DNA of 64,000 bases from Prevotellaceae bacterium UBA3627 (lineage in GTDB: Bacteria > Bacteroidota > Bacteroidia > Bacteroidales > Bacteroidaceae), in assembly GCA_002373375.1 (NCBI GenBank), contig DFLE01000051.1:30291-94290 (forward strand). Reading direction: 5' to 3'. This document shows positions 8,672 to 18,180 of the stretch, in pieces (positions within the stretch are counted from its first letter, which is position 1; the number at the start of each line of letters is the position of its first letter). The notes below the pieces were generated by a model. It was not told where the DNA came from. It did not search any database and saw nothing but the letters and a program-made list of their open reading frames with translations. Both the position numbers and the translations under genes were made by a program.

Positions 8672-9193
8672 TCAATCCAATGACATGGCACCCTCAATGT
8701 AGTCCTTCGCATACTGCGCGTAGTGTTCAGCGTAGGCTTCAGCCTTGCCTATGGGAGCTTTCTTGATGAACTTGGCAGGTACACCGCCCCATATCTCGTG
8801 TTCGCCCACCTTGGTGCCGCCCAGCACCAATGCGCCGGCGGCTATGATGGCACCCTCGCCGACGTCGGCACCGTCGAGTACCGTGGCACCCATGCCAATG
8901 AGGCATCCCTTGCGCAGTGTGCAGGCGTGTACGGTGGCATTATGTCCTATTGTGACGTCATCTTCCATCACTGTAGGACCGGTGGTGTTGGTCACATGTA
9001 CGCAGGCACCGTCCTGCACGTTGCAGCGGTTGCCCATGGTGATAGGAGCCACGTCGCCCCTTACCACGGCACTGAACCATACTGAGCATTCGTTGCCCAT
9101 CTTGACGTCGCCCACGACGGCTGCCGTCTCACAGAAATAACAGTTGTCACCCCATTGTGGGGCCTTGCCGTAAATACTCTTTATTATTGCCAT
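8672..9193 (-). CDS. Gamma-class carbonic anhydrase-like hexapeptide protein
   Basis: 173 residues built from left-handed beta-helix hexapeptide repeats (V-V-G-D-V-x, I-G-x-x-x-x-V, V-G-x-G-A-I-I). Metal-ligand positions are visible as H in VHVTNTTGPT and the pair in IGHNATVHAC, and the N-terminal GDV with R in VVRGDV is conserved, as in YrdA/CaiE/gamma-CA proteins. The likely role is carbonic anhydrase or a related acyltransferase-like enzyme in the cytoplasm; many family members are inactive in vitro. It sits 13 bp after the M64 peptidase gene and is probably the last gene of that transcript. Confidence 0.9.
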   Translation of the reverse strand: MAIIKSIYGKAPQWGDNCYFCETAAVVGDVKMGNECSVWFSAVVRGDVAPITMGNRCNVQDGACVHVTNTTGPTVMEDDVTIGHNATVHACTLRKGCLIGMGATVLDGADVGEGAIIAAGALVLGGTKVGEHEIWGGVPAKFIKKAPIGKAEAYAEHYAQYAKDYIEGAMSLD

Positions 9194-9206
9194 ACCTGAA
9201 ATGTTT

Positions 9207-10523
9207 TTAGTCTAAGGTAATTTTCTCTATCAGCTTAGGAGCAGGCAAGGCAGGTAGTGTCTGCTCTGTGCTTATCTCCTTTATGCTTCTGGCATGGGGC
9301 GCTGCACCCTTGGCGGCAGAGCTGTAGCTTCGCATGGTGTCAAACTGCATGAAGCGTCGCTGCAGTTGCTCGTTATGAATGTTGCCCGGTGAACCTTGTG
9401 CCACCTTTAATACACGACAGTAGATGATATAGCGTGACAAGGCGTTGAATGTCTTGCTGTCCTGTTCTATCACGTCATTCATCAGGCTGCGCCATGTAGG
9501 GCGGTAGAAATTCTTTTCCGTGGTGTACCATCCCAGGTAATTCGTGTTGTCGCCTGTGTATAAGGTGGTGCTGGGTGTGAGATAGGTGTAGCCACCTTGA
9601 ATCCATCCCAATTCCTCGTTGCTGTATCCGGCATCGCAGGCGAAGAGGTAGCCTATATCTCCGGGCTGCATGGTGTGTCCGCCTATGACATACTTCGTTA
9701 CGGTGCCGCCAGAGGTCATTCTGAGTGTGCCTTCAACAACAGGGTTCTCTGTGTCAGCGTCATACTTGGTGTTGATATACAGACCGTTCTTCTGCAAGTT
9801 GAGGTATTTGTCTATGACTTCTTGTGAGGGGGCGTCATATTTCTCTGTGTACTCATCAGCCAGTTTGCCTATGCCGTGACCTATCGCCTCGTGTTGTAAC
9901 ACCTGGGTGAAATAGCTTACGTTGTTTACCTTGCATCCTGTGGGTACGTAAGCGAGTGAGAATCCACCCGGAATGGAGTCGGTAGAGCTGTAGTTGGCAG
10001 CCAACTGCGTGACACCGCCATAGCGGGTGCTGTTTACCAGCATTATGACAAGGGCGTTGTGGAATTTGCTATAGTCCTTCTTCAGCGTGTACCATGCATA
10101 GTTCTCTATCTTTGTATTGTCACCCGTAATCATGACACCGGTGGTGCTTTCAAAATAAGTGGAGAAAGCAGTGTTACGCTGTGTTGAGGTGATGCCGCTG
10201 ACCTCAGATGCAGCCTGCACCTCATATATGTCGAAATATGCTTTGAGAGATGTCATCGGTTCCACTGCGAATAAGGCATTTACGGCGTTACTTACGACGT
10301 TGTGGTATGTGCCAGAGGTGATGTCGCTCTGCAGGTAACCGTCAGCCATAATGATGATGGGAAAGCCATTGCCTACGGTGTGCTGTTGCAACACCTTCAC
10401 GTAACCCTTGGAGTTGTCTGTAGGATAAGTGAAACTGAAAGATGTTACATCGTCTTCGTCCTTGCCGCATGAAGCAAGGAGTAGTGACATGAATATAATG
10501 CTGATATGTAAAAGCTTGTTCAT
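9207..10523 (-). CDS. IgA peptidase M64 family zinc metalloprotease, lipoprotein
   Basis: 438 residues. Signal peptide ending LLASC then G gives a lipobox, so it is membrane anchored. The zinc site is HEAIGHGIGKLADEY (about residue 215), the M64 form H-E-x-x-G-H with the downstream D-E, preceded by PIIIMADGY and NSTRYGG typical of the family. M64 is named for a Clostridium ramosum IgA protease, but most Bacteroidales members have no tested substrate. Its start overlaps the stop of the phosphopantetheinyl transferase gene by 4 bp (ATGA), so they are translated together, although no functional link is obvious. Confidence 0.9.
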   Translation of the reverse strand: MNKLLHISIIFMSLLLASCGKDEDDVTSFSFTYPTDNSKGYVKVLQQHTVGNGFPIIIMADGYLQSDITSGTYHNVVSNAVNALFAVEPMTSLKAYFDIYEVQAASEVSGITSTQRNTAFSTYFESTTGVMITGDNTKIENYAWYTLKKDYSKFHNALVIMLVNSTRYGGVTQLAANYSSTDSIPGGFSLAYVPTGCKVNNVSYFTQVLQHEAIGHGIGKLADEYTEKYDAPSQEVIDKYLNLQKNGLYINTKYDADTENPVVEGTLRMTSGGTVTKYVIGGHTMQPGDIGYLFACDAGYSNEELGWIQGGYTYLTPSTTLYTGDNTNYLGWYTTEKNFYRPTWRSLMNDVIEQDSKTFNALSRYIIYCRVLKVAQGSPGNIHNEQLQRRFMQFDTMRSYSSAAKGAAPHARSIKEISTEQTLPALPAPKLIEKITLD

Positions 10524-11140
10524 ATGTCGTTAACTTCTTGATTGCTATTCTTTTCACGGTATGCCACGCTCCATGCGTAGCCCTTCTCTCTATTTACTCC
10601 GCTGTCAATTCTCACTCCTTTGGCGCGTGCTGACGACAGACATGTCTTCATGTCGTCGGTGATGCCCTCGCCGGTGAGTTTCAGCAGGGCCTCCTTCTGT
10701 GTCCACAACATGGTGAAGAGCGCATCGGGGTCGGCGGCCTCTTTTATCTGCTGTAATTCGTCATCGCTCATACAGTATTGCGCCAGCCGCTCCTTGTAGC
10801 GGCCGGTACACTCCACGTCGATGCCCACCTCGTCACTGTCCAATATGCAGCCTATGGCAGCCTTGCAATGGGATATGTTGAAGAACCTCTCGCCGGCACC
10901 GGGCGTGTCCTGCCCGTCGGTAGTACCTGGGAGCATGAACGGCTTGCCGTGCTCGGCAGTGCCGAAGACAGGTCGGAAACCGGTCATCTCGCTCAGCAAC
11001 AGGTATGACAAGGCACACTCGCGTTGTCCCTGCTCATGCCTGAACTTCTGCGCCTGCTCGCGCCGCCAGGATGGGAGCCGGCACAACAGTTGGTCGGTGG
11101 GGGCGTAGTCAGAGAGGTTGTCTATTATTTTGTATCTCAT
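10520..11140 (-). CDS. Sfp-type 4'-phosphopantetheinyl transferase
   Basis: 206 residues from MRYKIIDNLS; an earlier ATG (11236) reads through the promoter and is rejected. The three family motifs are visible: FNISHCKAAIGC, GIDVEC (magnesium ligands D and E) and WTQKEALLKLTGEG (W-x-x-K-E-A). The enzyme moves phosphopantetheine from coenzyme A onto the serine of carrier proteins. Plausible clients in this window are the two carrier domains of the NRPS (43.9-51.4 kb) and the carrier proteins at 26.3 and 30.8 kb. A short loop before motif 1 (PGTTDGQDTPGAGE) looks longer than usual. The promoter is at 11154-11185. Confidence 0.92.
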   Translation of the reverse strand: MRYKIIDNLSDYAPTDQLLCRLPSWRREQAQKFRHEQGQRECALSYLLLSEMTGFRPVFGTAEHGKPFMLPGTTDGQDTPGAGERFFNISHCKAAIGCILDSDEVGIDVECTGRYKERLAQYCMSDDELQQIKEAADPDALFTMLWTQKEALLKLTGEGITDDMKTCLSSARAKGVRIDSGVNREKGYAWSVAYREKNSNQEVNDI

Positions 11141-11153
11141 AGTAAATGTGGGT

Positions 11154-11185
11154 GTAAAGTTACGAAAAGTCGGGCGAAATACAAA
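11154..11185 (-). promoter_or_regulatory. Promoter of the phosphopantetheinyl transferase-M64-carbonic anhydrase operon
   Basis: Minus strand: TTTG at 11182-11185, a 19 bp spacer, TAACTTTAC at 11154-11162. It is back to back with the DUF1573 promoter. Confidence 0.6.
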
Positions 11186-11193
11186 ATAAAAGC

Positions 11194-11225
11194 TTTGACA
11201 ATTGAAAAAAAAATTGTAAATTTGC
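11194..11225 (+). promoter_or_regulatory. Promoter of the DUF1573-meaB genes
   Basis: TTTG at 11194-11197, a 19 bp spacer, TAAATTTGC at 11217-11225. This gives a leader of about 75 bases before ATG 11308. Confidence 0.7.
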
Positions 11226-11307
11226 AATGTAAACATATAAGGTGGGAATATGTGGTGTCCACCTTGATGATAACCTAAGGATATAACAAGTTAACGGAGA
11301 AGAAGAA

Positions 11308-12372
11308 ATGAGGATAATACCAAATATATGCATGGTGGCAATGATGATGTGCCACCTTGGCGCTGCGGCGCAAAGCTTTACCGCGCAGGCAAAAGAGTTT
11401 GAGTGCGGCCAGATGTTGTTTCGTACGCCTGCCACAATAACGGTCATGATGCGCAACACTTCTACGTCGCCTGCTGCCGTGAAGTATGTTGACACAGGTT
11501 GCGGATGTTCGCAGGCGGCATATACCGCCGGCAACGTTAACCCGGGACAGGATGTAACGCTCAACATTACTTTTGACTGTAAGCAGTTGGGACACTTTGA
11601 CCGCATAGTGCGTGTATATGACACAATGTCTGACACTCCGGCGGAGTTTGAGGTGCGTGGACAAGTTGTGACACGTGTGGAGAACTATACGGGCGACTAC
11701 CCTTTCAAACTGGGCATATTGATGACTGATGTGGAGTCAATAGACTTTGACGATGTGCACAAGGGTGTGCTGCTGACGAAGAAGATACAGGTGTTTAACC
11801 CATCCGGGCAGACGGTGGAGCCGGTGATGCTGCGTCTGCCGTCATACCTCACGGCAGAGATGAAGCCCAGGGTGCTTGGTCCGAAACAGAAGGGCACGAT
11901 GTATGTCACGCTTAACTCGCGTGAGGTGCGTGACTACGGACTTACGCAGTCAACCATCTATCTGGCAAAGAACGGTGCCGACAAGGTGAACAGAGACAAG
12001 GAGGTGACGGTGTCAACGGTGCTGCTGCCGCCTGTCATCGCTGCTGATGACGTGAAGCGTGCCTATGCTCCTCACATGGTGATGTCGTCAAAGATCTTGA
12101 ATATGACAGAGCTGCAAAGCAAGTCAAAAGCAAAGGACGAGATAGAGATAAGCAATGACGGAAAGGCTGTACTTGAGATATCCAAGGTGCAGCTCTTTAC
12201 TGCCGGACTGCAGGTGCAGTTGGGTAAGCAGCGTCTGGAGCCGGGCGAGTCAACAAGGCTGAAGGTTACCGCCATAGGCAAGGAACTGAAGAAAGTGCGT
12301 ACGCGTCCGCGTATCCTTATGATAACAAATGACCCTAATAACCAGAAAGTGGTGATAAACATACAGAAGTAA
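11308..12372 (+). CDS. Secreted DUF1573 domain protein
   Basis: 354 residues. Signal peptide MRIIPNICMVAMMMCHLGAA, then a DUF1573 (Ig-like, ASPM/SPD-2/Hydin-type) domain at about 30-125 with the characteristic VKYVDTGCGCSQAAY and an N-P-G-Q-D-V-T-L turn. Two more beta-sandwich regions follow, the last ending in RILMITNDPNNQKVVINI. DUF1573 proteins are common exported Bacteroidetes proteins with no settled function. The gene ends 3 bp before meaB, so both are likely on one transcript. Confidence 0.88.
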   Translation: MRIIPNICMVAMMMCHLGAAAQSFTAQAKEFECGQMLFRTPATITVMMRNTSTSPAAVKYVDTGCGCSQAAYTAGNVNPGQDVTLNITFDCKQLGHFDRIVRVYDTMSDTPAEFEVRGQVVTRVENYTGDYPFKLGILMTDVESIDFDDVHKGVLLTKKIQVFNPSGQTVEPVMLRLPSYLTAEMKPRVLGPKQKGTMYVTLNSREVRDYGLTQSTIYLAKNGADKVNRDKEVTVSTVLLPPVIAADDVKRAYAPHMVMSSKILNMTELQSKSKAKDEIEISNDGKAVLEISKVQLFTAGLQVQLGKQRLEPGESTRLKVTAIGKELKKVRTRPRILMITNDPNNQKVVINIQK

Positions 12373-12375
12373 AGT

Positions 12376-13488
12376 ATGGAGCATCCAGAGAACCAAGCTG
12401 AATACAAGGGGCTGACAGTCAACAGCGGCGTTAGTCAGCCGTCGATTATCAATCCGTATCTCAACAGACGGCGTTTCGTGCGTAAGCGCTACACCGTTGA
12501 CGAGATGGTGGACGGCATATTGGCTGGCAATGTCACTATGTTGTCGCAGGCTGTGACACTGGTGGAGAGCGTGTTGCCCGAACATCAGGCTATGGCGCAG
12601 CAGGTGATAGAGCGTTGCCTGCCTCACAGCGGCAACTCCCTGAGGATAGGTATCAGTGGCGTGCCGGGTGCAGGAAAGTCCACTTCGATAGATGAGTTCG
12701 GGCAGTATGTGCTGTCGCATTATGGCGGCAAGCTGGCAGTGCTCGCCATTGACCCCTCATCAGAAAGGTCTAAGGGCAGTATATTGGGTGACAAGACGCG
12801 TATGGAGAAACTCTCCACACATCCTGATGCTTTCATACGCCCCAGCCCATCAGCGGGCAGCCTCGGTGGCGTGGCGAGGAAGACGCGTGAGACGGTGATA
12901 CTGTGTGAGGCTGCAGGCTTTGACAAGATATTCATAGAGACGGTGGGAGTAGGACAGAGCGAGACGGCTTGTCACTCTATGGTTGACTTCTTCCTCCTTA
13001 TACAGGTGGCCGGCACGGGTGATGAGCTACAGGGCATAAAGCGTGGCATAATGGAGATTTGCGATGCTATTGTGGTAAACAAGTGTGACGGCGACAATGT
13101 GAGACGATGCGAGATGGCGGCACAGGGATTCCGCAACGCGCTGCATTTCTTCCCGAAGTCTGAGAGCGGATGGACGCCGCGTGTGCTGACATACTCTGGA
13201 TTATATGCCCTCGGCATCAAGGAGATATGGGAGATGGTATATGAGTACTTCGACTATGTGAGGAAGAACGGTTACTTCAGCTATCGCCGAAGCAAACAGA
13301 ACAGATACTGGATGCGAGAGACCATCAATAACGAGTTGCTGGGACACTTCTATAACAACCCCGTGATGCAACAGGCTATGCAGGAGATGGAGAAAAGCGT
13401 GCAGGGAGGAGAGAAGACCAGCTTTATGGGAGCGCATGAGCTCTTGGAGAAATACTATAGAGAGGGAATAAATACAACAGAGAGTTGA
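12376..13488 (+). CDS. meaB: Methylmalonyl-CoA mutase-associated GTPase MeaB
   Basis: 370 residues, normal for MeaB/ArgK. Seen: P-loop GISGVPGAGKST, AIDPSS, SILGDKTRME, GVARKTRE, ETVGVGQSE and the G4-type NKCDGDN. The protein is a G3E-type GTPase that protects and loads B12-dependent methylmalonyl-CoA mutase in the succinate-propionate pathway used by Prevotella and Bacteroides. The mutase genes are not in this window. Confidence 0.95.
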   Translation: MEHPENQAEYKGLTVNSGVSQPSIINPYLNRRRFVRKRYTVDEMVDGILAGNVTMLSQAVTLVESVLPEHQAMAQQVIERCLPHSGNSLRIGISGVPGAGKSTSIDEFGQYVLSHYGGKLAVLAIDPSSERSKGSILGDKTRMEKLSTHPDAFIRPSPSAGSLGGVARKTRETVILCEAAGFDKIFIETVGVGQSETACHSMVDFFLLIQVAGTGDELQGIKRGIMEICDAIVVNKCDGDNVRRCEMAAQGFRNALHFFPKSESGWTPRVLTYSGLYALGIKEIWEMVYEYFDYVRKNGYFSYRRSKQNRYWMRETINNELLGHFYNNPVMQQAMQEMEKSVQGGEKTSFMGAHELLEKYYREGINTTES

Positions 13489-13515
13489 GTAGCTAAGATA
13501 TTATAAAAAAGACAG

Positions 13516-16194
13516 ATGATGGACGACGAAATAATAATACAGCAGGAGGCAGACAAAGAAACAGACGGACAGCCGGACTACCGCCCGGTCAACCGCTTTG
13601 ATGCCTCTGTGGTGCATCACCTCAGCGGCATGTACCAGAACTGGTTCCTGGACTATGCCTCGTATGTCATCCTTGACCGTGCGGTGCCACATATAGAGGA
13701 TGGCCTGAAGCCGGTGCAGCGACGCATACTCCATTCCATGAAGCGTATGGATGACGGTCGCTACAACAAGGTGGCGAACATCGTGGGCCATACTATGCAG
13801 TTCCACCCGCATGGCGATGCCTCAATAGGTGATGCCCTTGTGCAGATGGGACAGAAAGACCTGCTTATTGACACGCAGGGTAACTGGGGTAATATCCTGA
13901 CGGGTTCGTCGGCTGCCGCGCCGAGATATATAGAGGCACGCCTGAGTAAGTTTGCCTTGGAGACAGTGTTCAATCCAAAGACTACGGAGTGGCAGATGTC
14001 ATACGACGGCCGCAACAAGGAGCCTGTCACGTTGCCGGTGAAGTTCCCGTTGCTGTTGGCACAGGGCGTGGAAGGCATAGCCGTAGGTCTGAATTCAAAG
14101 ATAATGCCGCATAACTTCTGTGAGATATGCGACGCAGCCATAGCATACCTGCGTGGCGAGGAGTTCCATCTGTATCCAGACTTCCCTACGGGCGGCAGCA
14201 TAGACGTTTCTAAATATAACGACGGCCAGCGCGGCGGCAGTATCAAGGTGAGGGCGAAGATAGAGAAACTCGACCAGAAGACACTCGTAATACGTGACAT
14301 ACCATTCTCAAAAACCTCAGAGACCCTTATCGCGTCTATCACTAAGGCAGTGGAGCGCGGCAAGATAAAGGTAAGGAAGGTGGAAGACCTCACTGCAGCA
14401 AACGTGGAGATACTGGTACACCTTACGCCCGGCGTAAGCTCAGACAAGACCCTCGACGCCCTCTATGCCTTCACCGACTGTGAGATAAGCATATCGCCAA
14501 ACTGCTGCGTCATAAAAGACCGCAAGCCACAGTTCCTTAGCGTCAGCGATGTGCTGCGCAGCAGTGCAGACCAGACGATGGAGCTGTTGCGTAGGGAACT
14601 GCAGATAAGACGCGATGAACTGCTGGAGCAGCTGTTCCTCTGTTCGTTGGAGCGTATCTTCATAGAGGAGCGTATATATAAGGATAAGAAATATGAGAAC
14701 GCTGCCTCCATAGATGCCGCCTGTGAGCATATTGATGAGAGGTTGACACCGTTCTACCCGCAGTTGGTGCGTGAGGTGACCAAGGATGATATACTGCGCC
14801 TCATGGAGATAAAGATGAAGCGCATACTTAAGTTCTCCAAGGACCAGGCTGATGACCTTATAGCAAAGATAAAGGCTGAGATAGCGGGCATAGAGCGTGA
14901 CCTTGGGCGCATGGTCGATATCACATGTGAGTGGTTTGAGTATCTGAAGACGAAATACGGTGCGGAGCATCCACGTCTTACAGAGATACGCAGCTTTGAT
15001 ACTATCGAGGCCACCAAGGTGGTTGAGGCTAACGAGAAGCTCTACATAGACCGTCAGGAAGGCTTTATAGGTACCAGTCTGAAGAAGGCTGAGTTCGTAT
15101 GTAACTGTTCTGACATCGACGATATCATCATCTTCTACCGTGACGGTAAGTTCAAGATTATCAGGGTGGCAGACAAGATAGACGTGGGCAAGAACGTGCT
15201 GCACCTCGGCGTATGGAAGAAGGGCGACCGCCGTACCATATATAACTGTGTGTACCGTGACGGCAAGAACGGACGTTACTTCGTGAAGCGTTTCTTCGTT
15301 GACTCATGTACCCGCGACAGGGAGTATGACATTACGCAGGGCACTAAGGACAGCCGTGTGATGTACTTTACTGTCAATCCTAACGGCGAGGCAGAGGTGA
15401 TAAAGGTGACACATGAGCCTGGACCTCGCATCAAGAAGATATTCTTTGACTATGACTTCGCCACACTCGACATCAAGGGACGTGGCAGCAAGGGTAACAT
15501 CCTGACAAAATATCCGGTGCATAAGATAGGTCTGAAGAGCCACGGACACTCCACGCTCGGAGGCAGAGAGGTGTGGTGGGATCGTGATGTCAACAGGCTC
15601 AACTACGATGCCCACGGCGAGTCATTGGGTAAGTTCCTTGATACTGACAGCATACTTGTGGTGCTCAGCAACGGCGACTTCTATATTACCACGCCTGACC
15701 CTAACAACCACTTTGAGCAAGACATACTGCGCATAGAGAAATGGGAGGAACACAAGCCGTGGACGGCAGTGCTGCTTGATGCAGACAATAACGGTTTCGG
15801 ATATATCAAGAGGTTTGAGATGGAGGCGATAAAGAACCACCGCTCGTTCCTTGGTGACAACAGTGGAAACAAACTGCTGTTGCTGACAGACACTCCTTTC
15901 CCTTATATAAGGGTGACATTTGGAGGCAATGACAGCTTCCGTGAGCCTATGGAGATAGACTGTGAGGAGTTTATCGCCGTCAAGGGCTTCAAGGCAAAGG
16001 GTAAGCGCATCAGCACGTTCGCCGTTGACAAGGTAGAGGAGCTGGAGCCTAAGAGGGTGCCTGAGACCTCGTCAGAGGGAGAGGGGGAAGACGAGGACAT
16101 CGCGGAGGAGGAGAACCTTGACCCAGATGCTGGCAAGACACAGCAGCAGGTGAAGGACGAGATGACAGGTCAGCTTAACTTGTTTGAGAGTTGA
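13516..16194 (+). CDS. parC: DNA topoisomerase IV subunit A (ParC-type)
   Basis: 892 residues. The breakage-reunion domain starts near residue 40 (DYASYVILDRAVPHIEDGLK, PVQRRILHSM) with the catalytic tyrosine in APRYIEARLS (A-A-x-R-Y motif). The C-terminal beta-pinwheel carries the degenerate GyrA-box region LDIKGRGSKGN. There is no canonical GyrA box (QRRGGKG), and the acidic tail EGEGEDEDIAEEENLD is typical of Bacteroidetes ParC. It introduces transient double-strand breaks to decatenate chromosomes and works with ParE, which is not in this window. The stop overlaps the next start (TGATG). Confidence 0.92.
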   Translation: MMDDEIIIQQEADKETDGQPDYRPVNRFDASVVHHLSGMYQNWFLDYASYVILDRAVPHIEDGLKPVQRRILHSMKRMDDGRYNKVANIVGHTMQFHPHGDASIGDALVQMGQKDLLIDTQGNWGNILTGSSAAAPRYIEARLSKFALETVFNPKTTEWQMSYDGRNKEPVTLPVKFPLLLAQGVEGIAVGLNSKIMPHNFCEICDAAIAYLRGEEFHLYPDFPTGGSIDVSKYNDGQRGGSIKVRAKIEKLDQKTLVIRDIPFSKTSETLIASITKAVERGKIKVRKVEDLTAANVEILVHLTPGVSSDKTLDALYAFTDCEISISPNCCVIKDRKPQFLSVSDVLRSSADQTMELLRRELQIRRDELLEQLFLCSLERIFIEERIYKDKKYENAASIDAACEHIDERLTPFYPQLVREVTKDDILRLMEIKMKRILKFSKDQADDLIAKIKAEIAGIERDLGRMVDITCEWFEYLKTKYGAEHPRLTEIRSFDTIEATKVVEANEKLYIDRQEGFIGTSLKKAEFVCNCSDIDDIIIFYRDGKFKIIRVADKIDVGKNVLHLGVWKKGDRRTIYNCVYRDGKNGRYFVKRFFVDSCTRDREYDITQGTKDSRVMYFTVNPNGEAEVIKVTHEPGPRIKKIFFDYDFATLDIKGRGSKGNILTKYPVHKIGLKSHGHSTLGGREVWWDRDVNRLNYDAHGESLGKFLDTDSILVVLSNGDFYITTPDPNNHFEQDILRIEKWEEHKPWTAVLLDADNNGFGYIKRFEMEAIKNHRSFLGDNSGNKLLLLTDTPFPYIRVTFGGNDSFREPMEIDCEEFIAVKGFKAKGKRISTFAVDKVEELEPKRVPETSSEGEGEDEDIAEEENLDPDAGKTQQQVKDEMTGQLNLFES

Positions 16195-16994
16195 TGAGAG
16201 TCGACAGCCTGTTCATAGCGTTGATGATGCTCTGCCTGTCTGGTCATATTAATGCACAGGAGACAGAGGTGGCCACTATGCTTGGCGTGGGCGGTGCAAA
16301 TATGCTTGACACCTATCTGTCGCAGGAGAAATACCGTGGCATGGAGTGGCGTCTGATGTCAGAGGTAAGGCGTGACCGTCTGTATATGGACAGCTTGTCT
16401 ATGGGCAGTACCGGCGGCTTGACATACGGTTTGAGTCATGAGCTGGCATTCGCCTACACTCATAACCGTGCCCGCAACGGACATGAATACTCCGGCCATT
16501 ATGTGTTTGCCTATTCCGTGACAAGACGTTGGGACATGCTCCATGATGCCCTGCACATATATGTCGGCGGTATGGCTGAGGGACTGCTGGGCGGTACCTA
16601 CAACAACCGTAACAGTAATAACAACCCGGCACAAGGCTATCTCAGCGCCGCTATAGGCGCACACCTTGCCGTACGTTATGACCTTACCGTGTTTGGCAAA
16701 CGAGTGACGTTGGGCTATGAGGCGAGATACCCATTGGTCGGCATGATGTTCTCACCTAATTACGGGCAGTCGTATTACGAGATATTCAACCTCGGCAACT
16801 ATGACCATAACATTGTGGTCACATCTCCAGCCACCTTCCAGCTGAGACAACAGCTGACGGCAGATGTTATGCTGAAAGGCAAGACATCCCTGCGCCTGGG
16901 CTATCTTTGCGACATACGCCAGGCCACTCCCAACAACCTTAAGCAACATCACTATTATAACGCAGTAACGATAGGCATAGTAATAAGGAAATGA
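16194..16994 (+). CDS. DUF3316 family secreted protein
   Basis: 266 residues from the ATG inside TGATG; a TTG three bases earlier is possible but less likely. Signal peptide (MRVDSLFIALMMLCLSGHIN, then AQE). The body alternates aromatic and polar residues in amphipathic strands (GYEARYPLVGMMFSPNYGQS, KTSLRLGYLCDIRQ), suggesting an outer-membrane or periplasmic beta-barrel-like protein, and fits the Bacteroidetes DUF3316 family. The function is unknown. It overlaps the S41 protease gene by 4 bp (ATGA), so parC, this gene and the protease form a tightly packed operon. Confidence 0.8.
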   Translation: MRVDSLFIALMMLCLSGHINAQETEVATMLGVGGANMLDTYLSQEKYRGMEWRLMSEVRRDRLYMDSLSMGSTGGLTYGLSHELAFAYTHNRARNGHEYSGHYVFAYSVTRRWDMLHDALHIYVGGMAEGLLGGTYNNRNSNNNPAQGYLSAAIGAHLAVRYDLTVFGKRVTLGYEARYPLVGMMFSPNYGQSYYEIFNLGNYDHNIVVTSPATFQLRQQLTADVMLKGKTSLRLGYLCDIRQATPNNLKQHHYYNAVTIGIVIRK

Positions 16995-18004
16995 GGAGCT
17001 TGAGATACATATTAGTGGTAATGGTGTCGGTATGCGGCCTTGCGTCTTGCGTTGACGTAGAGGAATACCCTGACACGGTGGTGGGCAATACCGAGGCACT
17101 GTGGCGCATCATGGACGAGCGCTACTGCTTCTTCCGGGAGAAGAAAGAACTGTATGGAGTGGACTGGGACGAGGTGCATACCCTCTACAGCTACCAGGCA
17201 GAGCATGCCCCCCGGTTGTCGCAGACACAGTTGTTAGAGTTTCTCGGTGGTATGCTCGGCACACTAAGGGACGGCCATGTGAATCTGTCCACCTCTTTTG
17301 ATTACTCACGTGACTGGTCGTGGAAGGAAAAATTCCCGGCAAACTTCTCTGACTCCATACAACGCATATATCTTGGTACCGACTATAAGATAGCTTGCGG
17401 AATGTCTTACCGCATCCTTGATGACAATACTGGCTATGTGTATGTGCCGACCTTTGAACATGAGCTGGGTGATGGTAACATAGACCAGATACTCTATTAC
17501 CTTGCGCCATGTAACCGTTTGATTATAGATGTGCGCAATAACGGCGGCGGCCTGCTTACCGAGGCGCGGCGCCTGGCATCACGCTTCTGCAGTGAGCCTA
17601 CGCTAGTAGGATATATGTGCCACAAGACAGGCAAGGGGCATGATGACTTCTCAGAGAGAGAGGAGCAGTGGATAGAACCCTCTGCCGGTGTGAGGTGGAA
17701 CAAACAGGTGTATGTGTTGACAAACAGGTCTGTTTACAGCGCTGCCAACGAGTTTGTGAAATATATGAAATGTATGCCACAGGTCACTGTGGTTGGCGAC
17801 AATACCGGCGGCGGCTCAGGTATGCCGTTCTCCTCTGAACTGCCTAACGGATGGTCGGTACGCTTCTCTGCCTGTCCTATGTATGATGCTGACGGCAACA
17901 GCTCTGAGGACGGTGTGTCTCCGGATATTGCCGTAGATATATCCCCGGAAGATTATACGAAAGGTATAGACACAATAATAGAGACAGCGAGAAAAACAAA
18001 ATAA
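16991..18004 (+). CDS. S41 family (tail-specific) serine protease, lipoprotein
   Basis: 337 residues. Lipobox LASC then V at residues 17-21. Helical N-terminal part with LRDGHVNL, then the S41 catalytic core at about 160-320: LIIDVRNNGGGLL, the nucleophile region LTNRSVYSAANEFV (serine in S-V-Y-S-A) and GDNTGGGSGMP. No PDZ domain is obvious between the helical part and the core, as in the shorter Bacteroidales S41 peptidases. It probably cleaves proteins or peptides in the periplasm or at the outer membrane. Its substrate is not evident. Confidence 0.9.
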   Translation: MRSLRYILVVMVSVCGLASCVDVEEYPDTVVGNTEALWRIMDERYCFFREKKELYGVDWDEVHTLYSYQAEHAPRLSQTQLLEFLGGMLGTLRDGHVNLSTSFDYSRDWSWKEKFPANFSDSIQRIYLGTDYKIACGMSYRILDDNTGYVYVPTFEHELGDGNIDQILYYLAPCNRLIIDVRNNGGGLLTEARRLASRFCSEPTLVGYMCHKTGKGHDDFSEREEQWIEPSAGVRWNKQVYVLTNRSVYSAANEFVKYMKCMPQVTVVGDNTGGGSGMPFSSELPNGWSVRFSACPMYDADGNSSEDGVSPDIAVDISPEDYTKGIDTIIETARKTK

Positions 18005-18010
18005 TGAAAT

Positions 18011-18180
18011 AATTCAAGTTTCGCAAGTGCTCAACTTGTTGGGTTATCAGGTTATAAGGTCATGAGGTGAAATATGTTTAATTGTGGTGAATAGTTGCCT
18101 AATATCACCTTAAAACCTTGAAGCGAAGCAACCTAAAAACCTTAAACCTCAACGAAACTGAAGCTTGCGAAAGTCGAGTT
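18011..18180. repeat. Dispersed intergenic repeat, family C (AAGTTTCGC ends)
   Basis: About 170 bp starting TTCAAGTTTCGCAAGTGCTC and ending CTTGCGAAAGTCGAGTTAAT. It is nearly identical to 23143-23336 and present reversed at 41147-41357, with an internal part at 20425-20560. The ends are imperfect inverted repeats (TTTCGCAAG against CTTGCGAAA), and the middle carries complementary GGTTATAAGGTCATGAGGTG-type runs. It fills the whole gap between two convergent genes. Confidence 0.85.

Noticed and set aside
11161..11236. Longer start for the phosphopantetheinyl transferase (MFTLQIYNFFF...)
   Set aside because: It would translate through two divergent promoters and gives a hydrophobic prefix not found in the family.
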